Numbered from the stretch's first letter, positions 1-5,929 are shown. The stretch: DNA of 6,019 nucleotides from an uncultured Oscillospiraceae bacterium (GCA_900752285.1 CAADUW010000153.1:1-6019); one strand, 5' to 3'. Translations and numbers: made by a program. Notes: generated from the sequence alone by a model not told the origin.

Positions 1-773
1 AGGTCATTAACCTTGACAAGGACTCCGAGCCCGACATCTACAACGCCATCCGCCGGGACGCTCTGCTGGAGAACGTGACCGTGGACGCAAACGGCAAGAT
101 CGACTTCGCCGACAAGTCCGTCACCGAGAACACCCGTGTGTCCTACCCCATCGACCACATTGAGAAGATCGTCAAGAATGTCCATCCCGTTTCCGCCGGC
201 CCTGCCGCCAAGAACGTGATCTTCCTGTCCGCCGATGCCTTCGGCGTACTGCCTCCCGTGTCCGTCCTGACTCCCGAGCAGACCCAGTACTACTTCCTGT
301 CCGGCTTCACCGCAAAGCTGGCCGGTACCGAGCGGGGCATCACCGAGCCCACTCCCACCTTCTCCGCCTGCTTCGGCCAGGCCTTCCTGGAGCTGCATCC
401 CACCAAGTATGCAGCGGAGCTGGTCAAGAAGATGAAGGCCTCCGGCGCCAAGGCTTACCTGGTCAACACCGGCTGGAACGGCACCGGCAAGCGTATCTCC
501 ATTAAGGATACCCGCGGCATCATCGACGCCATCCTGTCCGGCGCCATCCTGTCCGCACCCACCAAGACCATCCCCGTCTTCAACTTCGAGGTTCCCACCG
601 AGCTGCCCGGCGTGGATTCCGGTATTCTGGATCCCAGAGACACCTACGCCAACGTCGCCGACTGGGAAGCCAAGGCTGCTGATCTGGCATCCCGCTTCGT
701 GAAGAACTTCGTCAAGTACGAGGGCAACGAGGCAGGCAAGGCTCTGGTCGCCGCCGGTCCCAAGGCTGAGTAA
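1..773 (+). CDS. pckA: Phosphoenolpyruvate carboxykinase (ATP), C-terminal part, 5' end outside window
   Basis: This is the C-terminal half of ATP-dependent PEP carboxykinase, which interconverts oxaloacetate + ATP and PEP + CO2 + ADP in the cytosol. The frame is open from base 3 to the TAA at 771-773, giving about 256 residues. The family is usually near 530-540 residues, so the N-terminal half with the P-loop lies upstream of the window. A GTG at 75 is an internal valine, not a start, because family sequence continues upstream of it. Recognisable blocks are ENTRVSYPI (its arginine codon at 135-137 matches the substrate-binding Arg333 of the E. coli enzyme), [14 protein letters not shown], the [25 protein letters not shown] stretch, and the nucleotide-site motif [17 protein letters not shown] starting at 465. 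The end, [10 protein letters not shown], is typical of the family. No frameshift is seen. Bases 1-2 belong to the preceding codon. The oxaloacetate decarboxylase operon follows 179 bases later on the same strand. Confidence 0.96.
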   Translation, partial: VINLDKDSEPDIYNAIRRDALLENVTVDANGKIDFADKSVTENTRVSYPIDHIEKIVKNVHPVSAGPAAKNVIFLSADAFGVLPPVSVLTPEQTQYYFLSGFTAKLAGTERGITEPTPTFSACFGQAFLELHPTKYAAELVKKMKASGAKAYLVNTGWNGTGKRISIKDTRGIIDAILSGAILSAPTKTIPVFNFEVPTELPGVDSGILDPRDTYANVADWEAKAADLASRFVKNFVKYEGNEAGKALVAAGPKAE

Positions 774-786
774 TTTTTCCAAGATC

Positions 787-812
787 CACGTGGGCGGCTC
801 TGCCGCCCCGTG
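787..812 (+). terminator. Strong GC hairpin after pckA, possible terminator without U-tract
   Basis: CACG (787-790) plus GGGCGGC (792-798) pair with GCCGCCC (802-808) plus CGTG (809-812), around a TCT loop and one bulged T. It starts 14 bases after the pckA stop. No run of T follows, so it may only pause transcription, protect the pckA 3' end, or act with Rho. A T5 run sits before the stem (774-778), not after it. The stem is seen directly; its role is inferred. Confidence 0.4.
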
Positions 813-814
813 TT

Positions 815-839
815 CCGGAAGGGCGCTGCTCTTTTCCGG
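815..839 (+). other. Stem-loop 2 in pckA-oadA spacer
   Basis: CCGGAA (815-820) pairs with TTCCGG (834-839), and G-U pairs can extend the stem inward. The T-rich stretch 832-835 lies inside the 3' arm, so this does not have the shape of an intrinsic terminator. Its 3' arm is shared with an alternative long-range pairing to 907-916. Confidence 0.35.
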
Positions 840-856
840 CAGTTGCAAACCATATT

Positions 857-877
857 CGCCCCCGCATTCCGGGGGCG
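857..877 (+). other. Stem-loop 3 in pckA-oadA spacer
   Basis: A perfect 8-bp stem pairs CGCCCCCG (857-864) with CGGGGGCG (870-877) around the loop CATTC. It is followed by TATGACTATC, not a T-run. It would remain enclosed if the alternative 835-844/907-916 pairing forms. Confidence 0.45.
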
Positions 878-891
878 GTATGACTATCTAT

Positions 892-922
892 GGAAACTCC
901 TGCCGAAGCTGCCGGAGTTTCC
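892..922 (+). promoter_or_regulatory. Stem-loop 4, just upstream of oadA ribosome-binding site
   Basis: A perfect 9-bp stem pairs GGAAACTCC (892-900) with GGAGTTTCC (914-922) around a 13-base loop. It ends 15 bases before the oadA Shine-Dalgarno. No T-run follows, so it is probably a leader or processing structure and not a terminator. The 5' arm contains ACTCC and the 3' arm contains GGAG. Pairing therefore sequesters a decoy SD-like sequence but leaves the true GGAGG at 938-942 free. Confidence 0.4.
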
Positions 923-937
923 CGAACCTGAAAATAC

Positions 938-942
938 GGAGG
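938..942 (+). promoter_or_regulatory. Ribosome-binding site of oadA
   Basis: GGAGG with a 10-base spacer to the ATG at 953. It fixes this ATG as the start; the protein then begins directly with the family's N-terminal TETVLRDANQS block. Confidence 0.85.
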
Positions 943-952
943 TCAATAACAC

Positions 953-2362
953 ATGGCGCAAAAAGTCCGTTTTACCGAAACCGTCCTTCGTGATGCCAAT
1001 CAGTCCCTGATGGCAACCCGTATGGCCTACGATGACTTTGCCGACATTCTGTCCACCATGGACAAAGCCGGCTACTACTCCGTGGAGTGCTGGGGCGGCG
1101 CTACCTTCGACAGCTGCCTGCGGTACCTGAACGAGGATCCCTGGGAGCGTCTGCGGAACATCCGCAAGGCCATGCCCAATACCAAGCTGCAGATGCTGCT
1201 GCGTGGTCAGAACCTGCTGGGCTACAAGCACTACCACGACGACGTGGTGGAGAAGTTCGTGGAGCTGTCCATCAAGAACGGCATCGACATTCTGAGAATC
1301 TTCGACGCACTGAACGATTTCCGGAACATCCGCACCGCTCTGGAGGCCACCAAGAAGTACGCCACCCCCAATACCGTGGCGTCCGGCTGCATTTCCTACA
1401 CCCAGTCTCCCGTCCACACCCCGGCCAAGTATGCCGAGATGTGCAAGGAGCTTCAGAGCATGGGCTTTGATACCATCTGCCTGAAGGATATGGCAGGTAC
1501 CATGAGCCCCAGGGAAGCCGAAGAGCTGTTCAAGGGCATCAAGGACGCAGGCGTGACCCTGCCCCTGATCCTGCACACCCATTGCACCACCGGCATGGCT
1601 TACATGACCATCATGAAGGCCATCGAGTCCGGCGTGGACATCATCGATACCGCTACCTCCTGCTTCTCCAACGGCACCTCTCAGCCCGCTACCGAGACCC
1701 TGTACTACGCCCTGAGCCAGTACGGCATTGAGACCAGCCTCAACGAGGACGTGATCAATGAGGTCAATACCTTCTTCAAGCCCGTGAAGCAGAAATACAT
1801 CGACTCCGGCCGGATCAACCCCAAGTCCATGGGCACCGACGCCATGGCTCTGGTGTATAAGGTCCCCGGCGGCATGCTGTCCAACATGATCGCGAACCTG
1901 ACCGATATGCACGCCATGGATAAGTTCGACGCCGCTCTGGCGGAGATCCCCGCCGTCCGGGCCGATCTGGGCTATCCTCCGCTGGTCACTCCCCTGAGCC
2001 AGATGGTGGGCAATCAGGCCGTTACCAATGTGCTGGTGGGCACCCGGTACAAGAACATCTCCAAGGAGATCAAGAACTACTTCAAGGGCGAGTACGGTCA
2101 TTCTCCCGCCCCCGTGAACGCCGAGCTGGAGCAGAAGATCCTTGCCGAGGCGGGCATGGAGAAGCCTCTGGACTGCCGGGTCGAGGACAGCAAGCGCACC
2201 GGCGAGGACTTTGCCAGGGCAAAGGAAGCGCTGGGCGAGCTGGCAAAGACCGAGGAAGACGTGATGAGCTACATCTGCTACCCCGATCAGACCATGAAGT
2301 TCCTGCAGGATCGGAAGGCAAAGGAAGACAACAAGGTCACCTACACCATTACCGAGGCGTAA
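953..2362 (+). CDS. oadA: Oxaloacetate decarboxylase alpha subunit (carboxyltransferase), no biotin domain
   Basis: Cytosolic carboxyltransferase subunit of the Na+-pumping oxaloacetate decarboxylase. It moves the carboxyl group of oxaloacetate to carrier biotin and releases pyruvate. The 469-residue protein has the HMGL-like TIM barrel first (about 1-280), then the conserved PYC/OADA domain (about 290-440). Expected metal-site residues are present: Asp14 in TVLRDANQS, Lys178 in CLKDMAG (the carbamylated lysine of the family), and His208 and His210 in LHTHCTTG. MLLRGQN is also present. The Klebsiella enzyme is near 595 residues because a biotin domain is fused to its C-terminus. Here the protein ends before that, and a separate biotin carrier is encoded two genes on. 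The same fold occurs in transcarboxylase 5S and pyruvate carboxylase subunit B. The adjacent OadB-like pump decides for oxaloacetate decarboxylase. It is the first gene of the operon, with a stop codon abutting the next Shine-Dalgarno. Codon choice is strongly biased, consistent with high expression. Confidence 0.93.
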   Translation: MAQKVRFTETVLRDANQSLMATRMAYDDFADILSTMDKAGYYSVECWGGATFDSCLRYLNEDPWERLRNIRKAMPNTKLQMLLRGQNLLGYKHYHDDVVEKFVELSIKNGIDILRIFDALNDFRNIRTALEATKKYATPNTVASGCISYTQSPVHTPAKYAEMCKELQSMGFDTICLKDMAGTMSPREAEELFKGIKDAGVTLPLILHTHCTTGMAYMTIMKAIESGVDIIDTATSCFSNGTSQPATETLYYALSQYGIETSLNEDVINEVNTFFKPVKQKYIDSGRINPKSMGTDAMALVYKVPGGMLSNMIANLTDMHAMDKFDAALAEIPAVRADLGYPPLVTPLSQMVGNQAVTNVLVGTRYKNISKEIKNYFKGEYGHSPAPVNAELEQKILAEAGMEKPLDCRVEDSKRTGEDFARAKEALGELAKTEEDVMSYICYPDQTMKFLQDRKAKEDNKVTYTITEA

Positions 2363-2367
2363 GGAGG
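2363..2367 (+). promoter_or_regulatory. Ribosome-binding site of oadG-like gene
   Basis: GGAGG begins on the base after the oadA TAA stop (2360-2362). The spacer is 7 bases to ATG 2375, or 10 to the in-frame ATG 2378, so either could be used. The abutting stop and SD suggest translational coupling. Confidence 0.8.
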
Positions 2368-2374
2368 CTGCGTA

Positions 2375-2740
2375 ATGATGATTCTTACTTCCGCACTGGG
2401 CGATTCCCGTCTGCCCATCGGCGAAGCCGGTGTCCTGGCATTTCTGGGCTATGCCGTGGTGTTCTTCGGCATTATCCTGCTGATGCTGGTGGTGATTGCC
2501 ATGGGCCGGGTGTTCATCGCCCGGGATAAGAAGGCTGCCGCCATTCAAGAAGCCGCCCATGCCGCCGCACAGGCGCAGAAGGCGGAAGCTCCCAAGCCTC
2601 TCGCCCCCGGCGCTGCCGGTGAACTGAAGCTTCACGACGTGGAGCCCCGCACCGCGGCCATGCTGATGGCCATTGTTGCAGACAAGATGGGCAAACCCCT
2701 CAACGAGCTGCGCTTCATTTCCATCAAGGAGGTCAAGTAA
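2375..2740 (+). CDS. oadG: Oxaloacetate decarboxylase small membrane subunit (OadG/MmdD-like)
   Basis: Small subunit of the decarboxylase complex. In this family it anchors the carboxyltransferase to the membrane beta subunit and helps assembly. The 121-residue protein has an extracytoplasmic-type N-terminus, one clear membrane helix at about residues 19-43 ([20 protein letters not shown]), a basic stop ([10 protein letters not shown]), an Ala/Gln/Lys/Pro-rich linker (about 53-80), and a C-terminal block [13 protein letters not shown] followed by [14 protein letters not shown]. That C-terminal block is what I recall from the Firmicute OadG/MmdD delta-type subunits. The Klebsiella OadG is shorter, near 83 residues, and has a different metal-binding tail. 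ATG 2375 gives Met-Met; ATG 2378 is an equally possible start. The 3' end contains the Shine-Dalgarno of the next gene, and only two bases separate the two genes. Confidence 0.85.
   Translation: MMILTSALGDSRLPIGEAGVLAFLGYAVVFFGIILLMLVVIAMGRVFIARDKKAAAIQEAAHAAAQAQKAEAPKPLAPGAAGELKLHDVEPRTAAMLMAIVADKMGKPLNELRFISIKEVK
2726..2732 (+). promoter_or_regulatory. Ribosome-binding site of biotin carrier, inside oadG
   Basis: AAGGAGG within the last codons of the oadG-like gene, 10 bases before ATG 2743. It encodes part of the conserved IKEVK tail, so coding sequence and SD overlap. Confidence 0.8.
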
Positions 2741-2742
2741 AC

Positions 2743-3141
2743 ATGAAGTATAAAGTGACCCTGAATAACCGCACCTACGAGGTGGAGGTGGAAGCCGGTC
2801 AGGCCATGCTGCTGGATGAGTACGATGCCGTGGCCCCTGCCGCCGCACCCGCTCCCGCCGCTGCCGCCCCCGCGGCTCCTGCTGCCGCCCCTGCCGCCGC
2901 GCCCGCTGCCCCTGTGGTTACCGGCGCCGGTGAACCCGTGAACGCCCCCATGCCCGGTACCATCCTGAAGGTCAATGTGACCCAGGGTCAGACCGTGAAG
3001 GAGGGCGAGGTGCTCTGCATTCTGGAAGCCATGAAGATGGAAAACGAGATCATGGCCTCCAAGGGCGGCACCGTGACGCAGGTTCTGGTCTCCAAGGGTT
3101 CCGCTGTGGATACCGGTGCTCCTCTGGTAGTGATCGGTTAA
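2743..3141 (+). CDS. Stand-alone biotin carrier subunit of the decarboxylase
   Basis: Carries the carboxyl group from OadA to the membrane subunit OadB on a biotinylated lysine. The 132-residue protein has three parts: a short N-terminal beta segment (1-28, [17 protein letters not shown]), an Ala/Pro linker (about 29-57) that is almost purely A and P, and a biotinyl-lipoyl domain (about 66-132). The motif EAMKMEN at 95-101 puts the biotin on Lys98. Other family blocks are APMPGTI (68-74) and the [10 protein letters not shown] turn that follows the lysine hairpin. The same architecture occurs in glutaconyl-CoA and methylmalonyl-CoA decarboxylase gamma subunits (GcdC, MmdC) and in the C-terminus of fused OadA proteins, so the name depends on the neighbours. 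Substrate specificity belongs to OadA. A biotin ligase must act in trans; none is in the window. The linker DNA (2827-2913) is a GCC/CCC-rich low-complexity tract that may be prone to length change. Confidence 0.92.
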   Translation: MKYKVTLNNRTYEVEVEAGQAMLLDEYDAVAPAAAPAPAAAAPAAPAAAPAAAPAAPVVTGAGEPVNAPMPGTILKVNVTQGQTVKEGEVLCILEAMKMENEIMASKGGTVTQVLVSKGSAVDTGAPLVVIG

Positions 3142-3147
3142 GGAGGG
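3141..3147 (+). promoter_or_regulatory. Ribosome-binding site of oadB, overlapping the upstream stop
   Basis: AGGAGGG, whose first A is the last base of the TAA stop of the biotin carrier gene. It lies 6 bases before ATG 3154. The stop-SD arrangement TAAGGAGG repeats that at the oadA/oadG junction. Confidence 0.8.
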
Positions 3148-3153
3148 TGCCCA

Positions 3154-4368
3154 ATGAATATTGGTCAAATCCTTCTGAACCTGTGGCAAAAATCCGGCTT
3201 CTCCGCGCTGATCACCGGCTTTGTTTCCGAGGGCTCCTGGCAGAACCTCGTGATGCTGGTCGTCGCCTGCGTGCTGCTGTACCTTGCCATCGTGAAGAAG
3301 TTCGAGCCTCTGCTGCTGGTGGGCATTGCCTTCGGCTGCCTGCTGACGAATCTGCCCAGCGCCGGGCTGTATAACCAGTCCCTGTGGGATGCCTTCATGG
3401 ATCCGTCCGATCCCGCGTTCCACAGCTTCGGCGCCATCATGCGGGACGGCGGTCTGCTGGACATCTTCTACATCGGCGTCAAGACCAGTCTGTATCCCTG
3501 CCTGATCTTCATGGGCGTGGGCGCCATGACGGACTTCGGCCCCCTGATCTCCAACCCCAAGAGCCTGCTGCTGGGCGCTGCCGCGCAGCTGGGCGTGTTC
3601 GCCGCTTTCTTTGGCGCCACCGCTCTGGGCTTCACCGGCAAGGAAGCCGCTTCCATCGGCATCATCGGCGGTGCGGACGGTCCTACCGCCATCTTCCTGA
3701 CCACCAAGCTGGCTCCCCATCTGCTGGGCGCCATCGCCGTGGCGGCCTACTCCTATATGGCGCTGATCCCTATGATCCAGCCCCCCATCATGCGTGCCAT
3801 GACCACGCCCGAGCAGCGGAAGATCAAGATGGTTCAGACCCGTACCGTGTCCAAGGCGGAGAAGATCATCTTCCCCATCACGGTCACGCTGTTCGTGGCG
3901 CTGCTGCTGCCGGATACCGCGCCTCTGATCGGCTGCCTGATGCTGGGTAACCTGCTGAAGGAGACCGGCGTTACCGACCGGCTGAGCGACACCGTGCAGA
4001 ATGCGCTCATGAACATCGTCACCATTCTGCTGTCCACTGCCGTGGGCGCAACCATGGTTGGTTCCTCCTTCCTGACCTGGCAGACCCTGAAGATCGTCAT
4101 TCTGGGCGTGGTTGCTTTCGGCCTGTCCACTGTGGGTGGCCTGTTGGGCGGCCTCGTCATGTGCAAGGCGACCGGCGGGAAGATCAATCCTCTCATCGGC
4201 TCCGCCGGTGTGTCCGCCGTTCCCATGGCAGCCCGTGTTTCCAACGTGGAAGGCCAGAAGGCGAATCCTTCCAACTTCCTGCTGATGCACGCCATGGGCC
4301 CCAACGTGGCCGGCGTCATCGGCTCTGCCATTGCCGCAGGCTTCCTGCTGAGCGTCTTCGGCGGCTGA
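3154..4368 (+). CDS. oadB: Oxaloacetate decarboxylase beta subunit, Na+-translocating membrane decarboxylase
   Basis: Integral membrane subunit that decarboxylates carboxybiotin and couples this to Na+ export. It has 404 residues against about 433 in Klebsiella, the difference being mostly at the N-terminus. It is strongly hydrophobic with many membrane segments, for example residues 30-45, 49-64, 111-123 and 130-155. Functional residues known from the Klebsiella protein are in place with a constant offset of 28: Asp175 in [10 protein letters not shown] (Asp203), Tyr201 in [10 protein letters not shown] (Tyr229), and Asn345, Gly349, Ser354 and Arg361 in [17 protein letters not shown] (Asn373, Gly377, Ser382, Arg389). 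The pump should therefore be catalytically intact. Close relatives are GcdB and MmdB, and sequence alone would not separate them; the carboxyltransferase-type OadA does. It is the last gene of the operon: the stop TGA is 13 bases before a strong terminator, and a SD overlaps the preceding stop. Confidence 0.95.
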   Translation: MNIGQILLNLWQKSGFSALITGFVSEGSWQNLVMLVVACVLLYLAIVKKFEPLLLVGIAFGCLLTNLPSAGLYNQSLWDAFMDPSDPAFHSFGAIMRDGGLLDIFYIGVKTSLYPCLIFMGVGAMTDFGPLISNPKSLLLGAAAQLGVFAAFFGATALGFTGKEAASIGIIGGADGPTAIFLTTKLAPHLLGAIAVAAYSYMALIPMIQPPIMRAMTTPEQRKIKMVQTRTVSKAEKIIFPITVTLFVALLLPDTAPLIGCLMLGNLLKETGVTDRLSDTVQNALMNIVTILLSTAVGATMVGSSFLTWQTLKIVILGVVAFGLSTVGGLLGGLVMCKATGGKINPLIGSAGVSAVPMAARVSNVEGQKANPSNFLLMHAMGPNVAGVIGSAIAAGFLLSVFGG

Positions 4369-4381
4369 TTCAAAGCTTCAT

Positions 4382-4421
4382 AAAAATATTCCGGCAGCAA
4401 AATGCTGCCGGAATATTTTTT
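4382..4421 (+). terminator. Intrinsic terminator of the oad operon, bidirectional
   Basis: A perfect 18-bp inverted repeat (4382-4399 with 4403-4420) around an AAA loop. The core CCGGCAGCA/TGCTGCCGG is flanked by an A-run on the left and a T6 run on the right (4416-4421). It begins 13 bases after the oadB stop. Because the flanking A and T runs are symmetrical, it should also stop leftward transcripts coming from the convergent glycosyltransferase gene. Confidence 0.93.
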
Positions 4422-4504
4422 GCAAAAAACGTGGGAAAATGCCGCTGTTCTGTTTCCCAATGCGGTGAGAATCTCCCGGATGAAAGGTATCGCGGAACGA
4501 CAAG

Positions 4505-4717
4505 CCTTGCCCCCCGCATTTATGAGGGGGGAGGGCCACGCAGTGGCAGGGGGAGCCCCCCGCCGCAGCGGGAAAGCCCTTTCAGTCATGGCTTCGCCGT
4601 GCCGGCTCTCCCGGAGGGAGAACCGCAGCGTGTCAAAAAAGCCTCGCAGAGTTTGCCGCCCGCAGGCGGCTCTTGGCGCGGAGCTGTGCGATTTGTACGC
4701 CAAGAGCGTGCAAATCG
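4505..4717. repeat. Mosaic of short palindromes, probable dispersed intergenic repeat
   Basis: Consecutive small dyads fill this stretch: CCCCCC/GGGGGG (4510-4515 with 4526-4531); GCCAC-gca-GTGGC (4535-4547); GGGGG-agc-CCCCC (4549-4561); TCTCCC-gga-GGGAGA (4607-4621) with an outer GG/CC; GCCGCC-cgca-GGCGGC (4655-4670); and the long stem at 4689-4717. The segment 4574-4624, with CCCTTTCAGTCATGGC and GGCTCTCCCGGAGGGAG, resembles intergenic repeats that I recall as common in gut Ruminococcaceae genomes. That recollection is unverified. On the minus strand, GGCTTTTTT at 4635-4643 with AAGAGCC at 4668-4674 could form the base of a terminator for the glycosyltransferase gene. Confidence 0.5.
4689..4717. 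repeat. 11-bp inverted repeat inside the palindrome mosaic
   Basis: CGATTTGTACG (4689-4699) pairs with CGTGCAAATCG (4707-4717), one G-T wobble, around the loop CCAAGAG. It is the longest stem in the mosaic and is not followed by a T-run on either strand, so terminator function is unlikely. Confidence 0.5.
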
Positions 4718-4838
4718 TGGGCGCGGCAGACTGCGATCCTTTTTGGACGGTCTCAGCCAAGGGGGCAGCAGCTCTTTCCCAATTCCACGCAACCGAAATA
4801 TTCCCGCGGATCCGGACCTTGCAGGTGCTTCCGCATTT

Positions 4839-5876
4839 TCAGACGTACCACGCCGCAATGGCCTTTTTGTAGGCCGCGGTATCGTTGATTTCCCTTGCCC
4901 GCTGAGCAGCGTTCCGGGACATGGCGGCGCGGAGGGCGGGGTCCTCGGAAAGAAGCACCATCTTATCCGCCAGCACCTCGTCCGAATCACTGAGGAAGCC
5001 GGTTACGCCGTCCTCGATCAGGTCTGCAAGGCCGTCCGTGGGGGTGCTGACCACGGGAACTCCCAGCACCATGGCCTCCAGCGCGCACATGGGGGTGCCC
5101 TCCCAGCGGGAGGGGAGGATCATACAGCCGCTGGAGCTGAGCATCTTCATGGGATTGCTCTGAAAACCCAGGAAATCCATCCCGGCGTCTGTCCCGGCCC
5201 CGGCGGCGAGGGCTTTGACCTCCGCCTCCAGTTCTCCCGTGCCTACCACCGCCATCCGGAAGTCCGGCTTTTTCGCCCGGGCAAGACGGCACAGCTCCAC
5301 CAGCCGCTGGGGATTTTTCTGGTAGGTGAGCCGTCCGATGAAAATGGCGTCATAGGCATAGGTGTTCGGGTCCGCGTCCCGCCGGGCAAGGACCCGTTCC
5401 GTGTCGATGATGTTGAAGAGAACGGAGCTTTTCTTCGTAAACAGCCTGTGGAACCGGTAGCCCTCGAAGGAGCTTTGGGATACCCAGAAAATGTGGCGGG
5501 CGCGGAAGCCTGCCAGCAGGTAGGCAACCGATTTGGGCGAAAGCCCCCGGGCGTCAAAGGCGTTGTTGTGCACGTGGGAAATGAGGGGAATTTTGCCGCA
5601 GCACAGGGCGGCGACAAAGCCCGCGCGCATGTCGTGGGCATGAATGATGTCCGGCTTGAATTCCCGCAGAACGGCCTTCAGGTTCCCCGGTGTCAGGCTC
5701 GGAATGGGAAAGTAGCGGACGCCCTCCTGCACAAGGATCGCTTCCAGTTTTTCCCCGTAGGGACTGCAATAGGCGATCTCCACGCCTTCATCCTCCCGGA
5801 ACATGCGGATGATCTGGCAGACCACATTTTCCGCCCCGGAATAGACCCGGGAGTTCAGCACCTGCAAAATACGCAT
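4839..5876 (-). CDS. GT4-family glycosyltransferase (GT-B fold)
   Basis: Retaining glycosyltransferase of the GT4 type, which transfers a sugar from a nucleotide-sugar donor to an acceptor, usually in surface polysaccharide or glycolipid synthesis at the cytoplasmic side of the membrane. The 345-residue protein has the N-terminal acceptor domain (about 1-165) with YSGAEN at 12-17 and DIIHAHD at 76-82. The C-terminal donor domain (about 175-345) has FIGRLTYQKNP at 179-189, VVGTGELE at 210-217, and PSRWEGTPMCALEAM at 255-269. Glu259 and Glu267 form the family EX7E motif. GVPVVST follows (272-278). Length is normal for the family and no membrane helix or signal peptide is seen. The start ATG (5874-5876) is supported by a GGAGG 10 bases upstream and by the typical MRILQVLN beginning. 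It stands alone, convergent with the oad operon, with its own promoter. Donor and acceptor cannot be told from sequence. Codon use looks less strictly biased than in the oad genes. Confidence 0.9.
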   Translation of the reverse strand: MRILQVLNSRVYSGAENVVCQIIRMFREDEGVEIAYCSPYGEKLEAILVQEGVRYFPIPSLTPGNLKAVLREFKPDIIHAHDMRAGFVAALCCGKIPLISHVHNNAFDARGLSPKSVAYLLAGFRARHIFWVSQSSFEGYRFHRLFTKKSSVLFNIIDTERVLARRDADPNTYAYDAIFIGRLTYQKNPQRLVELCRLARAKKPDFRMAVVGTGELEAEVKALAAGAGTDAGMDFLGFQSNPMKMLSSSGCMILPSRWEGTPMCALEAMVLGVPVVSTPTDGLADLIEDGVTGFLSDSDEVLADKMVLLSEDPALRAAMSRNAAQRAREINDTAAYKKAIAAWYV

Positions 5877-5886
5877 CGCCCGTTCG

Positions 5887-5891
5887 CCTCC
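5887..5891 (-). promoter_or_regulatory. Ribosome-binding site of the glycosyltransferase gene
   Basis: GGAGG on the minus strand (CCTCC on plus), 10 bases before the ATG at 5876. It decides the start. Confidence 0.82.
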
Positions 5892-5900
5892 ATACGATAT

Positions 5901-5924
5901 CCCGCTCCGTGGGCGGGTTTTTTT
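5901..5924 (+). terminator. Plus-strand intrinsic terminator, also a 5'-leader hairpin on the minus strand
   Basis: CCCGCTC (5901-5907) pairs with GGGCGGG (5911-5917), one G-T wobble, and is followed by T7 (5918-5924). On the plus strand this is a textbook intrinsic terminator, yet no plus-strand gene reads toward it after the oad terminator 1.5 kb upstream. On the minus strand the predicted glycosyltransferase transcript begins in the matching A-run, so this hairpin would sit at its extreme 5' end, between the transcript start and the SD. Confidence 0.65.
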
Positions 5925-5929
5925 GTTTC

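Larger units (their letters stand above)
4422..4838. other. Intergenic region between convergent genes, no credible gene
   Basis: About 417 bases separate the oad terminator from the glycosyltransferase stop. Reading frames cross it on both strands, but none has a Shine-Dalgarno with a recognisable protein. Translations are Arg/Pro/Gly-rich and low in hydrophobic structure. Positions 4505-4717 hold a palindrome mosaic listed separately. I see nothing interpretable in 4422-4500 or 4718-4838. Confidence 0.6.

Noticed and set aside
843..891. Possible promoter for oadA (TTGCAA at 843-848, TATGAC or TATCTA at 879-890)
   Set aside because: Spacing is far from 17 bases for any pair, and no good -35 precedes the T/A-rich hexamers. 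A promoter may still exist but is not supported by sequence.
884..2848. Long open frame on the minus strand across oadA and oadG
   Set aside because: It is antisense to well-identified genes, has Gly/His/Leu-rich composition without a recognisable fold, and arises from the biased codon use of the plus-strand genes.
2632..4290. Long minus-strand open frame across the biotin carrier and oadB
   Set aside because: Same reason: a Gly/His/Gln-rich shadow of conserved plus-strand genes, with no supporting domain.
953..4368. Operon as methylmalonyl-CoA or glutaconyl-CoA decarboxylase
   Set aside because: The gene order is similar, but the first subunit has the RDANQS, CLKDMAG and LHTHCTTG motifs of the pyruvate/oxaloacetate carboxyltransferase, not the acyl-CoA carboxyltransferase fold.
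4422..4838. CRISPR array or insertion sequence remnant
   Set aside because: The dyads differ from each other, there are no equal-length repeats with spacers, and no transposase fragment or long terminal inverted repeats are seen.
4402..4872. Candidate small proteins in the intergenic repeat on either strand
   Set aside because: No SD at a credible start, translations follow the palindromes, and composition is Arg/Pro-rich. Probably a false gene over a repeat.
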